Positions 23,869 through 33,082 are shown, counted from the stretch's first letter. The stretch: DNA of 64,000 bases from Glycomyces luteolus (GCF_027622875.1 NZ_JAPZVP010000008.1:104518-168517); one strand, 5' to 3'. A program made the numbers and translations. Notes: generated by a model from the letters alone, not told the origin.

Positions 23869-25691
23869 CCATGATGGGACCCCGGCCGGGCGGTCCGGCC
23901 GCGACCAAGGCGGAGGACTTCCGCGGCACCGTCCGCCGCATCCTCGACCTGCTGCGCCGCAACCCGCTGCGCCTCGCCTCAGTGGTCGGCTTCGGCGTCC
24001 TCATGGTGGCCGGCATGCTGTCGATCCCCACGGTGCTCGGGCACGCCACCGACCTCGTGATCGAGGGCGCGACCGCGGACGGCCTCGACTTCGCGGCCCT
24101 GACCCGGATGCTCGGGCTCGCGGTGGCGCTGGCCCTGGCGACCTTCGCCATCACCGTGCTCAACGGCCGCACGATCGCGAAGCTCGCGCAGGACATGGCG
24201 TTCGAGCTGCGCGCGGACGCCGACCGGAAGATCTCGGCGCTGCCGCTGCGGTACTTCGACTCCCGCTCGCGGGGCGAGGTGCTCTCGCGGGTCACCAACG
24301 ACATCGACAACCTGACGCAGACCGTGGGGCAGGTGACCCAGCGGATCGTGCAGGGCCTGCTGTTCCTCATCGGCGTACCGATCATGATGCTCACGATCTC
24401 GCCGCTGCTCACCCTGGTCGTGCTCCTCACGATGCCGCTCACGGTGATCGCGGCGCGGGTCATCGGGAAGCGCAGCCAGCCGCGGTTCGCCAAGCAGTGG
24501 GCGACGACCGGGAAGCTCAACGGCCATGTGGAGGAGATGATCACCGGGCACCAGCTCGTGACCCTCTTCGGTCGCCAGGAGCAGGGCGCGGCCCGGTTCA
24601 AGGCCCACAACGAGGAGCTGTACGAGAACACCGTGCGCGCCCAGTGGGTGGCGGGCCTGCTCGGCCCGGCGATGGCCTTCCTCGGCTCGGTCACGTATGT
24701 GCTCGTGGCCGTGGTCGGCGGGCTCCAGGTGGCCGCGGCAGTGCTCACCTTCGGGCAGATCCAGGCGTTCATCCAGTACACCGGGCAGTTCTCGAACCCG
24801 CTGAACATGCTCGCGGGCATGTTCGGGCAGATCCAGTCGGCGGTCGCCTCGGGCGAGCGCGTCTTCGAGTTCCTCGACGCCGAGGAGCAGCGGCCCGACC
24901 CCGCGGACGCCGGCACCGAGCTCGACGCGGTGCACGGGAAGGTCGCGTTCGAGGACGTCTCGTTCCGGTACCTGGAGGACGAGCCGCTCATCGAGCACCT
25001 GTGGCTCTCGGCCGAGCCGGGCCAGACCGTGGCGATCGTCGGCCCGACGGGCGCGGGCAAGACCACGCTCGTCAACCTGCTCATGCGCTTCTACGACCTC
25101 GACGCGGGCCGGATCACCGTCGACGGCGTCGACGTCTCCACGATCGAGCGCGAGCGGATGCGGCGGCGCATCGGCATGGTCCTGCAGGACACGTGGCTGT
25201 TCGACGGCACGATCGCCGAGAACATCGCCTACGGCAAGCCCGAGGCCACCCGTGAAGAGGTCGTCGCGGCCGCTTCGGCGGCGCACGCGGACCACTTCAT
25301 CCGGACCCTCCCCGAGGGCTACGACACCGTCGTCGGCGCCGAGGAGGGCAGCCTGAGCGCCGGGGAGCGCCAGCTCGTGACGATCGCGCGGGCGTTCCTG
25401 ATCGACCCGTCGATCCTGATCCTCGACGAGGCCACGAGCTCGGTCGACACCCGCACCGAGATGCTCGTGCAGCAAGGCATGGTCGCGCTGCGACAGGGCC
25501 GCACGAGTTTCGTGATCGCCCACCGCCTCTCGACCATCCGCGACGCGGACGTGATCGTGGTGATGGAGCACGGCCGCGTCGTCGAGCAGGGCGACCACGA
25601 CGCGCTCCTCGCCTCCGGTGGCGCCTACGCGCGCCTCTACGAGGCCCAGTTCGCGCAGCCCGCGGTCGAGGAGACGCCGGCAGGCGCCTGA
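23865..25691 (+). CDS. ABC exporter half-transporter with catalytic ATP site
   Basis: The 608-residue partner has the same exporter fold, a complete Walker A (GPTGAGKTT), a Walker B with Glu (ILILDEATSSVD) and an H-loop His (AHRLST), but a changed signature, LSAGERQ instead of LSGGQ. Combining the two proteins gives one full ATP site (this Walker A/B with the partner's SGGQ) and one degenerate site. The GTG at 23865 overlaps the previous stop (GTGA) and follows AGGAGG at 23855-23860. ATG at 23871 is a close alternative. Lipid, peptide or drug export is possible, and the substrate is not evident. Confidence 0.92.
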   Translation: MTMMGPRPGGPAATKAEDFRGTVRRILDLLRRNPLRLASVVGFGVLMVAGMLSIPTVLGHATDLVIEGATADGLDFAALTRMLGLAVALALATFAITVLNGRTIAKLAQDMAFELRADADRKISALPLRYFDSRSRGEVLSRVTNDIDNLTQTVGQVTQRIVQGLLFLIGVPIMMLTISPLLTLVVLLTMPLTVIAARVIGKRSQPRFAKQWATTGKLNGHVEEMITGHQLVTLFGRQEQGAARFKAHNEELYENTVRAQWVAGLLGPAMAFLGSVTYVLVAVVGGLQVAAAVLTFGQIQAFIQYTGQFSNPLNMLAGMFGQIQSAVASGERVFEFLDAEEQRPDPADAGTELDAVHGKVAFEDVSFRYLEDEPLIEHLWLSAEPGQTVAIVGPTGAGKTTLVNLLMRFYDLDAGRITVDGVDVSTIERERMRRRIGMVLQDTWLFDGTIAENIAYGKPEATREEVVAAASAAHADHFIRTLPEGYDTVVGAEEGSLSAGERQLVTIARAFLIDPSILILDEATSSVDTRTEMLVQQGMVALRQGRTSFVIAHRLSTIRDADVIVVMEHGRVVEQGDHDALLASGGAYARLYEAQFAQPAVEETPAGA

Positions 25692-25919
25692 GCGAACGCA
25701 CCGCGGCGGGAACGGCCAGGAAACCAGGACCCGCGACGCCGGCGGGCCGAGGCAAGAGCCCCGGCCCGCCGGCAACGACCACCACCAGGCCCGGCCTCGC
25801 AGGCGACCCCGCCGGGCGGGCCCCGGCGCGCAAGACCCCGCCACACCCTGGTCCCTCGCCGCATCGCGCATTTTCTGCGAGGCCCGTACACCGGCACCGG
25901 GGCGATTTACGGTGAAAGC

Positions 25920-26540
25920 ATGCGACTCACCAAATTCGGCCACTCCTGCGTCCGATTCGACACCGACGAAGGCGCCTTCGTGATCGACCCGGGCGTCTTC
26001 TCCGATCCGGCGGCCCTCGACGGCGTCGACGCGGTGTTCGTCACCCACCAGCACGCCGACCACTGCAACGACCCCGAGCTGCGGCGGCTCCTCGAAGACC
26101 AGCCCGAGACCCGGATCTACGGACCCGAATCGCTTGCCGAGGTGCTCGGCAGCCTCCCGTTCACGACGGTGAGCGCGGGTGACTCGATCCCGGTGGCGGG
26201 CACCGAGGTCAGGGTCGTCGGCAAGCACCACGCGGCGGTCCACCCGGACATCCCGGTGATCCCGAACGTCGGCTACGTCGCGGACGGCGTCTTCCACCCG
26301 GGTGATGCGCTCACGATCCCCGGCCTGCCGGTCCGGGTCCTGCTGGCGCCGGTGGCGGCGCCCTGGCTGAAACTCTCCGAGGTCATCGACTTCATCCGCC
26401 TGGTCGACGCGCCGATCGTGCACCCGATCCACGACGCGATCCTGAGCAAGGACGGCATCACCATCGTCGACCGAAATCTCGCCAACCTCATCGGCGACCC
26501 GTTCCAGCGCATCGCCGACGGCGACACCGTCACCATCTGA
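25920..26540 (+). CDS. MBL-fold metal-dependent hydrolase (UlaG-like)
   Basis: The 206-residue protein starts MRLTKFGHSCVRFDTDEGAFVIDPG and has the metallo-beta-lactamase metal motif as THQHADH near residue 42-48. Later ligands include the H of VVGKHHA, the D of HPGDAL and the H of VHPIHDA. This small UlaG/YtnP-like group includes lactonases and phosphodiesterases, and the reaction here is unknown. A GAAAG precedes the ATG. The 228 nt upstream (25692-25919) are very GC-rich with no recognisable gene. Confidence 0.85.
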   Translation: MRLTKFGHSCVRFDTDEGAFVIDPGVFSDPAALDGVDAVFVTHQHADHCNDPELRRLLEDQPETRIYGPESLAEVLGSLPFTTVSAGDSIPVAGTEVRVVGKHHAAVHPDIPVIPNVGYVADGVFHPGDALTIPGLPVRVLLAPVAAPWLKLSEVIDFIRLVDAPIVHPIHDAILSKDGITIVDRNLANLIGDPFQRIADGDTVTI

Positions 26541-26609
26541 GGCACCCCCAGCACGGGCCCGGCCGAAGGCGGAGCATTGCGGCGCGCCCGGCCCCGAACA
26601 CCTTGCCGC

Positions 26610-27410
26610 TCAGTTGAAGGCGGTGAAGACGCCGTAGGCGGCGCTCACCGCGACCGACGCCGCGCACACCGCCAGCGCCGCCGCGATGACCACCCAGTCC
26701 GCCGGGCGCATCCGCTGCTCGCGCGCATGGGTCCGCGGGATCGCCGAATCGAACCCGCGCGCGTCCATCGCGGCCGCGAGACGACCCGCACGGCGGATCG
26801 CACCCACGAGCAGGGCGAACATGGTCGAGGCGAACAAGTGCACGCGCCGTACCGGATTCCAGCCGCCTTCCAGGCCGCGGGCGCGGCGGGCGCTGGTGAT
26901 CTGCCGCCATTCCGCGCCGAGCAGCGGCATCAGCCGCAGCGCCGCCAGAGCGCCGAGCGTGAAGCGGGCCGGGGTGCGGAGCTGCTGTGTGAGCGCGTCG
27001 GCGAGGTCGGTCGGGTCGGTGGTCGCGAATCCCAGCACGCCCGCGGTGGCGGCGACGCAGACGCGCAGGCCGATGGCGGTGCCGTCGAGGAGCGCGTCGG
27101 TGCCGATCGTCAAGGGGCCGAAGTCGATCAGGATGCGGCCGGTCTGCTCGGCGGCGAAGACCGCGTTCACCACCACCACGGTCGCGGCGGCGAACCAGAG
27201 CCAACGCAGCCGTCGGGCGAGCTCGCCGAGTCGGAGGCCGCTGAACGGGACGGTCGCGAGGAGCGCGGTGAGCAGGAGCAGCGGCGTGAGCCAGTCGGAG
27301 GCGATGAGCGCGGTCGTCGAGACGGCGGCCGCCGCGGCGAGTTTCGCCACCGGGTTGACGCGGGCGATGGGCGCTTCGGCGTCGCAGACGGGCGCGAGGG
27401 TCATGCTCAT
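26610..27410 (-). CDS. ykoC: ECF transporter transmembrane (T) component, YkoC-like
   Basis: The 266-residue membrane protein has the two cytoplasmic coupling motifs of EcfT proteins, SARRARGLEGG and AAAMDARGFDSA (the A-R-G signatures that dock on the ATPases). It is the third gene after the S component and fused ATPase, with its ATG overlapping the previous stop as ATGA. Together they form a dedicated vitamin importer, and the TPP riboswitch and YkoE-type S component point to thiamine or its pyrimidine (HMP). Confidence 0.88.
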   Translation of the reverse strand: MSMTLAPVCDAEAPIARVNPVAKLAAAAAVSTTALIASDWLTPLLLLTALLATVPFSGLRLGELARRLRWLWFAAATVVVVNAVFAAEQTGRILIDFGPLTIGTDALLDGTAIGLRVCVAATAGVLGFATTDPTDLADALTQQLRTPARFTLGALAALRLMPLLGAEWRQITSARRARGLEGGWNPVRRVHLFASTMFALLVGAIRRAGRLAAAMDARGFDSAIPRTHAREQRMRPADWVVIAAALAVCAASVAVSAAYGVFTAFN

Positions 27411-28846
27411 CGGCGGATCTCCTCGGCGATGCGCCCTTTCCCGAGGACGAGTTCGCGTCCGGCGAGGGCGGCCGCGAAGTCGCGGTCGTGGGTGACGGCG
27501 AGGAGCGCGGTGCCTTCGTCGCGGATGTCGGCGGTGAGGTCGACGAGTTCGCCCCAGGTGCGCCGGTCCTGACCGAAGGTGGGCTCGTCGAGCAGGAGCA
27601 CGCCGGGCGCGGCCGCGAGCGCCCCGGCGACGGAGAGCCGGCGGGCCTCGCCGCCCGAGAGCGTGTGGGGGTTGGCGTTCGCCAAGGGCGCCAGTCGGAG
27701 CCGTTCGAGCAGTTCGGCGACACGGGTTTCGACGCGGTCCTTCGGCCAGCCCGCTTGCCGGGGCCCGAAGGCGAGTTCGTCTTTCACCGTCGAGGTGACG
27801 AACTGGTGCTCGGGGTCCTGGAACACCGAGCCGACCCGTGTCGCCAGGCGCCGGGCCGGGAGCCGGTGCAGGGGCCGGGGTTCGCCGGGAACGGTGGAGC
27901 GGCCGCGCGTGGGTTTCACGAGGCCGCCCGCGAGGAGCGCGAGGGTGGACTTGCCCGAGCCGTTGGGTCCGGTGACGGCGAGCAGTTCGCCTTGGCGCAG
28001 TTCGAAGGAGACGTCGTCGAGGGCGGGCGTGTCGGTCCCGGGGTGGACGAGCGTCAGCGACTCGCCGCGAAGCGCCGTGTCGCCCGCACTCGCGGACGGC
28101 CGGGTCGGGAGCGGCACCCCGGGGACCCAGACGCCTTGGGCGGCAAGGTGGTCGCCGTGTTCGGCGAGGACCGCCGCGGCGGGTCCGTCGGCGATGAGGG
28201 CGCCGCCGGGGCCGAGGGCGATGACGCGGTCGACCAGGTCGAGGATCTCGGCGACGCGGTGCTCGACGACGATCAGGGTGGCCTGCGTGTCGGCGAGCGC
28301 GGTCCGGAGGGCCTCGCGGACGTCTCGGGCGCCTTCGGGGTCGAGGTTCGCGGTGGGCTCGTCGAGGAGGATCAGGTCGGGGCGGCGGGCGAGGACTCCG
28401 GCGAGCGCGAGGCGCTGCTGCTCGCCGCCGGAGAGGGCGTGCGTGGCGCGGTCGATGGCGTAGGGGAAGCCGACCGCTTCGAGGGATTCGTGGACGCGCG
28501 GCCAGATCCGGTCGCGGGGCACGGCCTGGTTCTCGAGGCCGAAGGCGACGTCGTCGCCGCTGCGGGCCATGACGAGCTGCGTCTCGGGGTCCTGGAAGAG
28601 GATGCCGACGCGGTCGCGCTGCCCAGTGGCGGGTTGGCCGTCGATGAGGACGTCGCCGTCCTGCTCGCCGGAGTCCTCGGTGAGGAGTCCGGCGAGCGCG
28701 GCGAGCAGGGTGGACTTGCCCGACCCGGAGGGGCCGAGCAGGAGGACCCGCTCGCCGGGTTCGACGCGGAGGTCGACGCCCGTGACCGCCTGGGCGCGGC
28801 GTCCGGCGTGGCGCCAGGCGAAGCCGCGGAACTCGACCGGGATCAT
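27407..28846 (-). CDS. ykoD: ECF transporter fused double ATPase, YkoD-like
   Basis: The 479-residue protein contains two ABC ATPase domains in one chain. The first has Walker A GPSGSGKST, signature LSGGEQQRL and Walker B LILLDEPTANLD. The second has GPNGSGKST, LSGGEARRL and VLLLDEPTFGQD. This replaces the separate EcfA and EcfA' subunits of other ECF systems. It lies 7 nt after the S-component gene and overlaps the T-component gene by 4 nt, so the three are one operon. Confidence 0.93.
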   Translation of the reverse strand: MIPVEFRGFAWRHAGRRAQAVTGVDLRVEPGERVLLLGPSGSGKSTLLAALAGLLTEDSGEQDGDVLIDGQPATGQRDRVGILFQDPETQLVMARSGDDVAFGLENQAVPRDRIWPRVHESLEAVGFPYAIDRATHALSGGEQQRLALAGVLARRPDLILLDEPTANLDPEGARDVREALRTALADTQATLIVVEHRVAEILDLVDRVIALGPGGALIADGPAAAVLAEHGDHLAAQGVWVPGVPLPTRPSASAGDTALRGESLTLVHPGTDTPALDDVSFELRQGELLAVTGPNGSGKSTLALLAGGLVKPTRGRSTVPGEPRPLHRLPARRLATRVGSVFQDPEHQFVTSTVKDELAFGPRQAGWPKDRVETRVAELLERLRLAPLANANPHTLSGGEARRLSVAGALAAAPGVLLLDEPTFGQDRRTWGELVDLTADIRDEGTALLAVTHDRDFAAALAGRELVLGKGRIAEEIRR

Positions 28847-28853
28847 GTCGGCG

Positions 28854-29456
28854 TCAGATCCGACCGCGCTCGCGTCCGGCGGGGAATCGGTCGAGGACGC
28901 CGGTGGGGAGCATGGCCTTGACGAGGGCCTTGGAGCCGAGTCCGGCGACGACGGCGCTGGAGGCGGCGGCGATGGCGACGTAGGGGACCTTGAAAGCCCA
29001 GAGGTCGGCGGTGGGGTACCAGTAGAAGACGTCCCAGAGCGTTCCGGCGATGCCTGCGAGCGCGCCGCCGGCGAGGGCGGTGTACTTGCCGAAGCGGCGG
29101 TAGCGGCCCGCGGCGAAGGGCAGTTCGCCGCCGAGGCCCTGGAGCAGGCCCTGGTAGATGACGGTCATGCCGTAGGGGGAACCGAGGAGCAGGGACATGA
29201 GGGCGGCGAGGCCTTCGGTGAAGATGCCCGCGCCGGCTTTGCGGACGATGAGGGGGGCTAGGACGGCCGGAATGAGCCAGAGGCCGTAGATCACCGCGGC
29301 GAGCGGCGGGTAGAAGGACAGGGCCGGGCTGAGGACGGCCCACACGAAGTTCCAGGCCCAGAAGACGACGCTGAAGGCGACGGCGAGGACGGCGCAGGTG
29401 AGGATGTCGACGGTGCGCCAGCGACCGGGGGCGCTGACGAGGGTGCTGTCGGGCAT
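28854..29456 (-). CDS. ykoE: Thiamine/HMP ECF transporter substrate-binding (S) component, YkoE family
   Basis: The 200-residue protein has five or six membrane helices and YkoE hallmarks (RTVDILTCAVLAVAFSVVFW, ALMSLLLGSPYGMTVIYQG, GTLWDVFYWY). YkoE proteins bind thiamine or hydroxymethylpyrimidine and recruit the YkoDC module. The ATG at 29456 follows AAAGG at 7-nt spacing. A GTG at 29486 would extend it by 10 residues. The TPP riboswitch ends about 50 nt upstream, so uptake is turned off when thiamine pyrophosphate is plentiful. Confidence 0.9.
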   Translation of the reverse strand: MPDSTLVSAPGRWRTVDILTCAVLAVAFSVVFWAWNFVWAVLSPALSFYPPLAAVIYGLWLIPAVLAPLIVRKAGAGIFTEGLAALMSLLLGSPYGMTVIYQGLLQGLGGELPFAAGRYRRFGKYTALAGGALAGIAGTLWDVFYWYPTADLWAFKVPYVAIAAASSAVVAGLGSKALVKAMLPTGVLDRFPAGRERGRI

Positions 29457-29506
29457 GGGCATGCCTTTCACGAAAATCTTGGACACGACGCGACAGCGGT
29501 CGACGA

Positions 29507-29597
29507 ACGACTTCCTCCGCCGGTATTACCCGGATCAGGTGTGAGGGTCTGCGGTCGGTTCCGCACTCTCAGCCAATCGGCTCCCCTGTCTGCTTCG
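29507..29597 (-). promoter_or_regulatory. TPP riboswitch (THI element)
   Basis: Read on the minus strand, the region contains the conserved riboswitch pieces in order: GGGGAGC (29586-29580), CTGAGA (29572-29567), ACCTGATCCGGG (29540-29529) and TAATACCGGCG followed by GAGGAAG. These are the thiamine-pyrimidine and pyrophosphate pockets. It stands immediately before ykoE. Repression of the transport operon by TPP is established for this class. Whether it acts on transcription or translation here is not clear, but the short distance to the ribosome site favours translation. Confidence 0.95.
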
Positions 29598-29715
29598 ACG
29601 TTAACACCAGGCGACGGGTCGTTAGCCGTAGCGATCCCGAGGGGTGGCGGCCGACGCTCGCTCGCTCCCGCCGGATGGGCGGCGGGCGTGTCGGCGCGCT
29701 GGGTAGATTGCCGTG

Positions 29716-30093
29716 GTGACGACTGAACGGGATTGGGAGCGGGTGCGGCGGGTCGTGGAGGCGCTGCCGGAGGGCACCTGGACCTCGTACGGGGACCTCG
29801 CGGAGTTGATCGGCACGGGCCCGCGGCAGGTCGGGGCGTACATGCGCGACGGCAATGTCGCGCGGGCCTACCGGGTCCTCACCGCGGGCGGCACGGTCTC
29901 GGAGGGTTTCCGCTGGGCCGACGGCCGCACCGGCCGCGATGTGCCGGACCTCCTCCGCGCCGACGGCGTGACGGTCAGCGCGAAGGGCCGCGCCGACCGC
30001 GCCCAGCGCATGTCGGTCTACGACCTCAAGCTCCTCGCGGCGGAAATCGACGAGGACGAGGCGGCACCAGACGACGAAGAAGACCAGGAATAA
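29716..30093 (+). CDS. MGMT-family (alkyltransferase-like) protein
   Basis: This 125-residue protein has the DNA-binding half of O6-methylguanine methyltransferases (ALPEGTWTSYGDLAELIGTGPRQVGAYM, then a VLTAGG loop) but no PCHR active-site Cys, so it cannot transfer alkyl groups in the classical way. Alkyltransferase-like proteins bind damaged bases and hand them to excision repair, which is a possible role. The C-terminus is acidic. GTG at 29716 is preferred over 29713 because TAGATT (29704-29709) lies 6 nt before it, as in leaderless genes. Confidence 0.75.
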   Translation: MTTERDWERVRRVVEALPEGTWTSYGDLAELIGTGPRQVGAYMRDGNVARAYRVLTAGGTVSEGFRWADGRTGRDVPDLLRADGVTVSAKGRADRAQRMSVYDLKLLAAEIDEDEAAPDDEEDQE

Positions 30094-30115
30094 CACGCTA
30101 AATCGTGATATTTCC

Positions 30116-30162
30116 GCCCTTAGGGACCCCTGGCGCAAAAGTACCCGGTAGGTGCGACATCG
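30116..30162 (+). other. Unassigned intergenic element, copy A
   Basis: This 47-nt stretch runs from GCCCTTAGGG to GGTGCGACATCG. It lines up with 38202-38246 over its whole length, sharing CTTAGG/CCTTAGG, an AAA-rich centre, CCCGG-N2-GGT and CGACATCG. The surrounding 30094-30252 has no gene. It could be a small regulatory RNA or repeat, and no known family is recognised. Confidence 0.4.
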
Positions 30163-30252
30163 CCTTTCGAACAAGACACGAGCCTCGTCAAACCCGAGAC
30201 CGGATCGGGTTCGGGCGACACTCGGCAAGGCGCGCTCGGTCCAACCCCGCGC

Positions 30253-30846
30253 TCAGTGCAGGGCCGGGTCCGGCTCCGCGAACCGCCATGAGGTGAAGGC
30301 GACCGTGAGGCCGGCGCGGCTCGGCGCGCAGCAGTAGGGCCCGGCTTGCACGCCGGCATCAGGGTCGAGCGGGGCGAGGCGCACGAGCCGCCAGGGCTCG
30401 TCCTCCACTCGGGCGCGGACGATGACCGCGTCGTCGAGGCGGCTGGCCCGGATGGTGACCTCGCGGCCGGCCCATTCGGGCACGGGCGCGACCGACCAGT
30501 CGGACTTCCTCGCGGTGACGACCGCGCCGACTTGCGGTGCGCCGTCGGCGTATTCGACCCCGGCCTTGATCCAGTGCTCGGCATCGACGCGGATCATCAG
30601 GCCCGCCTGGTCGAACTGCGCTTCGAAAGCTGCGATGAAGCTCACCTCGACCGCACGGTCGCGGTCCCAGTCCTCCAGGAGCGCGTGCTCGTTTTCGTGG
30701 ACGAAGCCGTAGCCGGTGTGCCGCCACGCGTCGCTGCCCTCGGCCGCGGTGACGAGCAGTCGGCCCTCCGACTCCTCCGCCGCGACCGGCAGCGCCGTCC
30801 AGGCGCCGGACTTCCAAGGAACTTCGATGGGTGCCAAGTTGTCCAT
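30253..30846 (-). CDS. DUF1349 (concanavalin-like) protein
   Basis: The 197-residue protein matches DUF1349, a beta-sandwich family of cytosolic proteins of unknown function related to yeast Ree1. Motifs seen are FEAQFDQAGLMIRVD, HWIKAGVEYADG and the C-terminal GPYCCAPSRAGLTVAF. ATG at 30846 follows TAGGCT by 7 nt, indicating a leaderless transcript, and also has GGGG nearby. It is divergent from recQ with only 56 nt between start codons. Confidence 0.82.
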   Translation of the reverse strand: MDNLAPIEVPWKSGAWTALPVAAEESEGRLLVTAAEGSDAWRHTGYGFVHENEHALLEDWDRDRAVEVSFIAAFEAQFDQAGLMIRVDAEHWIKAGVEYADGAPQVGAVVTARKSDWSVAPVPEWAGREVTIRASRLDDAVIVRARVEDEPWRLVRLAPLDPDAGVQAGPYCCAPSRAGLTVAFTSWRFAEPDPALH

Positions 30847-30902
30847 CGCCCCGAGCCTAGTGGCGTCGCCGATCGTCACACCAGTGCGGTACAACGGTCC
30901 CT

Positions 30903-33005
30903 ATGGCAGCGACAGCGACACTCAGAGACGAAGCCGAGACACTGCTGCGCGCCCTCGCGGGCGAGCACGCGCGGCTGCGCGAGGACCAGTGGCGGGCCAT
31001 CGAGGCGCTCTGCGACGACGACGCCGGCGGACGCCGCGTGCTCCTGGTGCAGCGCACCGGGTTCGGCAAGTCCGCGGTGTACTTCACGGCCACCTCGCTG
31101 CTGCGCCGCCGCGGCGCGGGGCCCACCGTGATCGTCTCGCCGCTGCTGGCGCTCATGCGCAACCAGATCGAGGCCGCCGAGCGCGCCGGGGTCCGCGCCC
31201 GCACCATCAACTCGGCCAACCCCGAAGACTGGGACGCGATCGCCGAGGCCATCGCCGAGGACGCCGTGGACGTGCTCCTCATCAGCCCCGAGCGCCTCAA
31301 CAACCCCGCGTTCCGCGACTACCAGCTGCCGAAGCTCGCCGCCGGGTGCGGCATGCTCGTCGTCGACGAGGCCCACTGCATCTCCGACTGGGGCCACGAC
31401 TTCCGGCCCGACTACCGGCGCATCGCCACCTTCATCGAGGACCTGCCCGACAGCGTCCCGGTCCTGGCGACCACCGCCACCGCGAACGCCCGCGTCTCGG
31501 ACGACATCGCCGAGCAGCTCGACAAGCGGGACTCGGCGACGCTGGTCCTGCGCGGGAGCCTCGACCGCGAGTCGCTGCGACTGTCGGTAGTGGACATGCC
31601 CGACAACGCCCACCGCCTCGCCTGGCTCGACGAGCGGCTCCCCCGCATGGACGGCTCGGGGATCATCTACACCCTGACCGTCGCCGCCGCCGAGGAGGTC
31701 AGCGACTACCTCTCGTCGCGCGGCCACACCGTCGCCTCCTACACCGGCCGCACCGACAACGCCGAACGCCTTGCGCGCGAGGAGGAACTGCTCGGCAACC
31801 GCCTCAAGGCGCTCGTGGCGACCAGCGCGCTCGGCATGGGCTTCGACAAGCCCGACCTCGGGTTCGTCGTCCATTTGGGAGCGCCGTCCTCGCCGGTGGC
31901 GTACTACCAGCAGATCGGCCGCGCGGGCCGCGCCCGCGACCGCGCCGAGGTGGTGCTCCTGCCCGGCAGCGAGGACCGGGCGATCTGGGACTACTTCGGT
32001 TCGCTCTCGTTCCCGGCCGAGGAGGCGGTGCGCCGCACGCTCGACGTGCTCGCCGCGGAGGGCCGCGCGCTGTCGACCGCGGCGCTGGAGACGCGGGTCG
32101 ATCTGCGGCGCACCAGACTCGAGATGATGCTGAAAGTGCTCGATGTGGACGGAGCGGTGCACCGTGTGAAGGGCGGCTGGGAGTCCACCGGCCAGACCTG
32201 GGACTACGACGCGGAGCGGTACGCCAAGGTCGAGGCGGCCCGGAAGCACGAGCAGCGGCGGATGCTCGCCTACGAGGCCACCGACGCGTGCCGGCTCGAG
32301 TTCCTGCGCAGGGAGCTCGACGACGCCGAGGCCGTGCCGTGCGGGCGCTGCGACAACTGCACCGGCACCCGCACCGAGGCGGGCGTCTCGGCGGAGGCGG
32401 CCGCGGGCGCGGCGGCGGCCCTGTCGAAGCCCGGCGTGCCGTTCGAGCCGAAGCGCATGTGGCCCACCGGATTGCAGGCCATCGGGATCGACCTGAAGGG
32501 CAAGATCCCGGTCGATTCGGGCGCCGAGGCGGGCCGGGCGCTGGCGCGGCTGTCGGACATCGGCTGGGGCGGTCCGCTGCGCGAGCTCTTGTCGGACGGC
32601 GCGGACCGGGAGGTTCCCGAGGACGTGTTCAAGGCGGTGGTGCAGGTGCTGGCCTCCTGGGACTGGGCGCAGCGGCCCGCGGCGGTCGTCTCGATGGGTT
32701 CGCTCTCGCGCCCGAGGCTGGTCGACGGGTTGGCCGAGCGCCTCGCGCGGCTCGGCCGCATGGAGTACCTCGGCTCCTTGGGCCGCGCGAGCGATACGGG
32801 TTCTGGAGCGCACCGCGCGAACAGCGCGCAGCGCCTCCAGCAGGTCCTTCATGCGTTCACTGTGGACTTCCCGGTTCCGGCTTCGAGCGTCCTCCTGGTC
32901 GACGATGTGCGCGACAGCGGCTGGTCGATGACCGTGGCGGCCATGCGCTTGCGCGAGGCCGGGGCGGCGGCGGTGTACCCGCTGGCGCTCGCGCTGCAGG
33001 CCTGA
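30903..33005 (+). CDS. RecQ-family DNA helicase with C-terminal phosphoribosyltransferase domain
   Basis: The 700-residue protein has a superfamily 2 helicase core at about 20-360: Walker A QRTGFGKS, DEAH box VVDEAHCISDWGHDFR, motif III ATTATA and motif VI QQIGRAGRA. A RecQ zinc-binding segment (ACRLEFLRRELDD... CGRCDNC) follows at about 450-490. There is no HRDC domain. Instead the last 100 residues hold a type I phosphoribosyltransferase signature, VLLVDDVRDSGWSMTVAAMRL, as in ComF-like proteins. RecQ unwinds DNA 3'-5' in repair. The role of the fused domain is unknown. The RecQ/PRT fusion is known in actinobacteria. It starts 7 nt after TACAAC, possibly leaderless. Confidence 0.9.
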   Translation: MAATATLRDEAETLLRALAGEHARLREDQWRAIEALCDDDAGGRRVLLVQRTGFGKSAVYFTATSLLRRRGAGPTVIVSPLLALMRNQIEAAERAGVRARTINSANPEDWDAIAEAIAEDAVDVLLISPERLNNPAFRDYQLPKLAAGCGMLVVDEAHCISDWGHDFRPDYRRIATFIEDLPDSVPVLATTATANARVSDDIAEQLDKRDSATLVLRGSLDRESLRLSVVDMPDNAHRLAWLDERLPRMDGSGIIYTLTVAAAEEVSDYLSSRGHTVASYTGRTDNAERLAREEELLGNRLKALVATSALGMGFDKPDLGFVVHLGAPSSPVAYYQQIGRAGRARDRAEVVLLPGSEDRAIWDYFGSLSFPAEEAVRRTLDVLAAEGRALSTAALETRVDLRRTRLEMMLKVLDVDGAVHRVKGGWESTGQTWDYDAERYAKVEAARKHEQRRMLAYEATDACRLEFLRRELDDAEAVPCGRCDNCTGTRTEAGVSAEAAAGAAAALSKPGVPFEPKRMWPTGLQAIGIDLKGKIPVDSGAEAGRALARLSDIGWGGPLRELLSDGADREVPEDVFKAVVQVLASWDWAQRPAAVVSMGSLSRPRLVDGLAERLARLGRMEYLGSLGRASDTGSGAHRANSAQRLQQVLHAFTVDFPVPASSVLLVDDVRDSGWSMTVAAMRLREAGAAAVYPLALALQA

Positions 33006-33082
33006 ACGGAGGGGCGTCGCCGCGGAAGCGTCTGGGCGCCAGCGCGTTCGAACAGGTGGACGGCGCCGGTTACCGTCACTCC

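Noticed and set aside
29716-30093. Active O6-methylguanine methyltransferase
   Set aside because: The PCHR active-site motif is absent, so only an MGMT-like name is justified.
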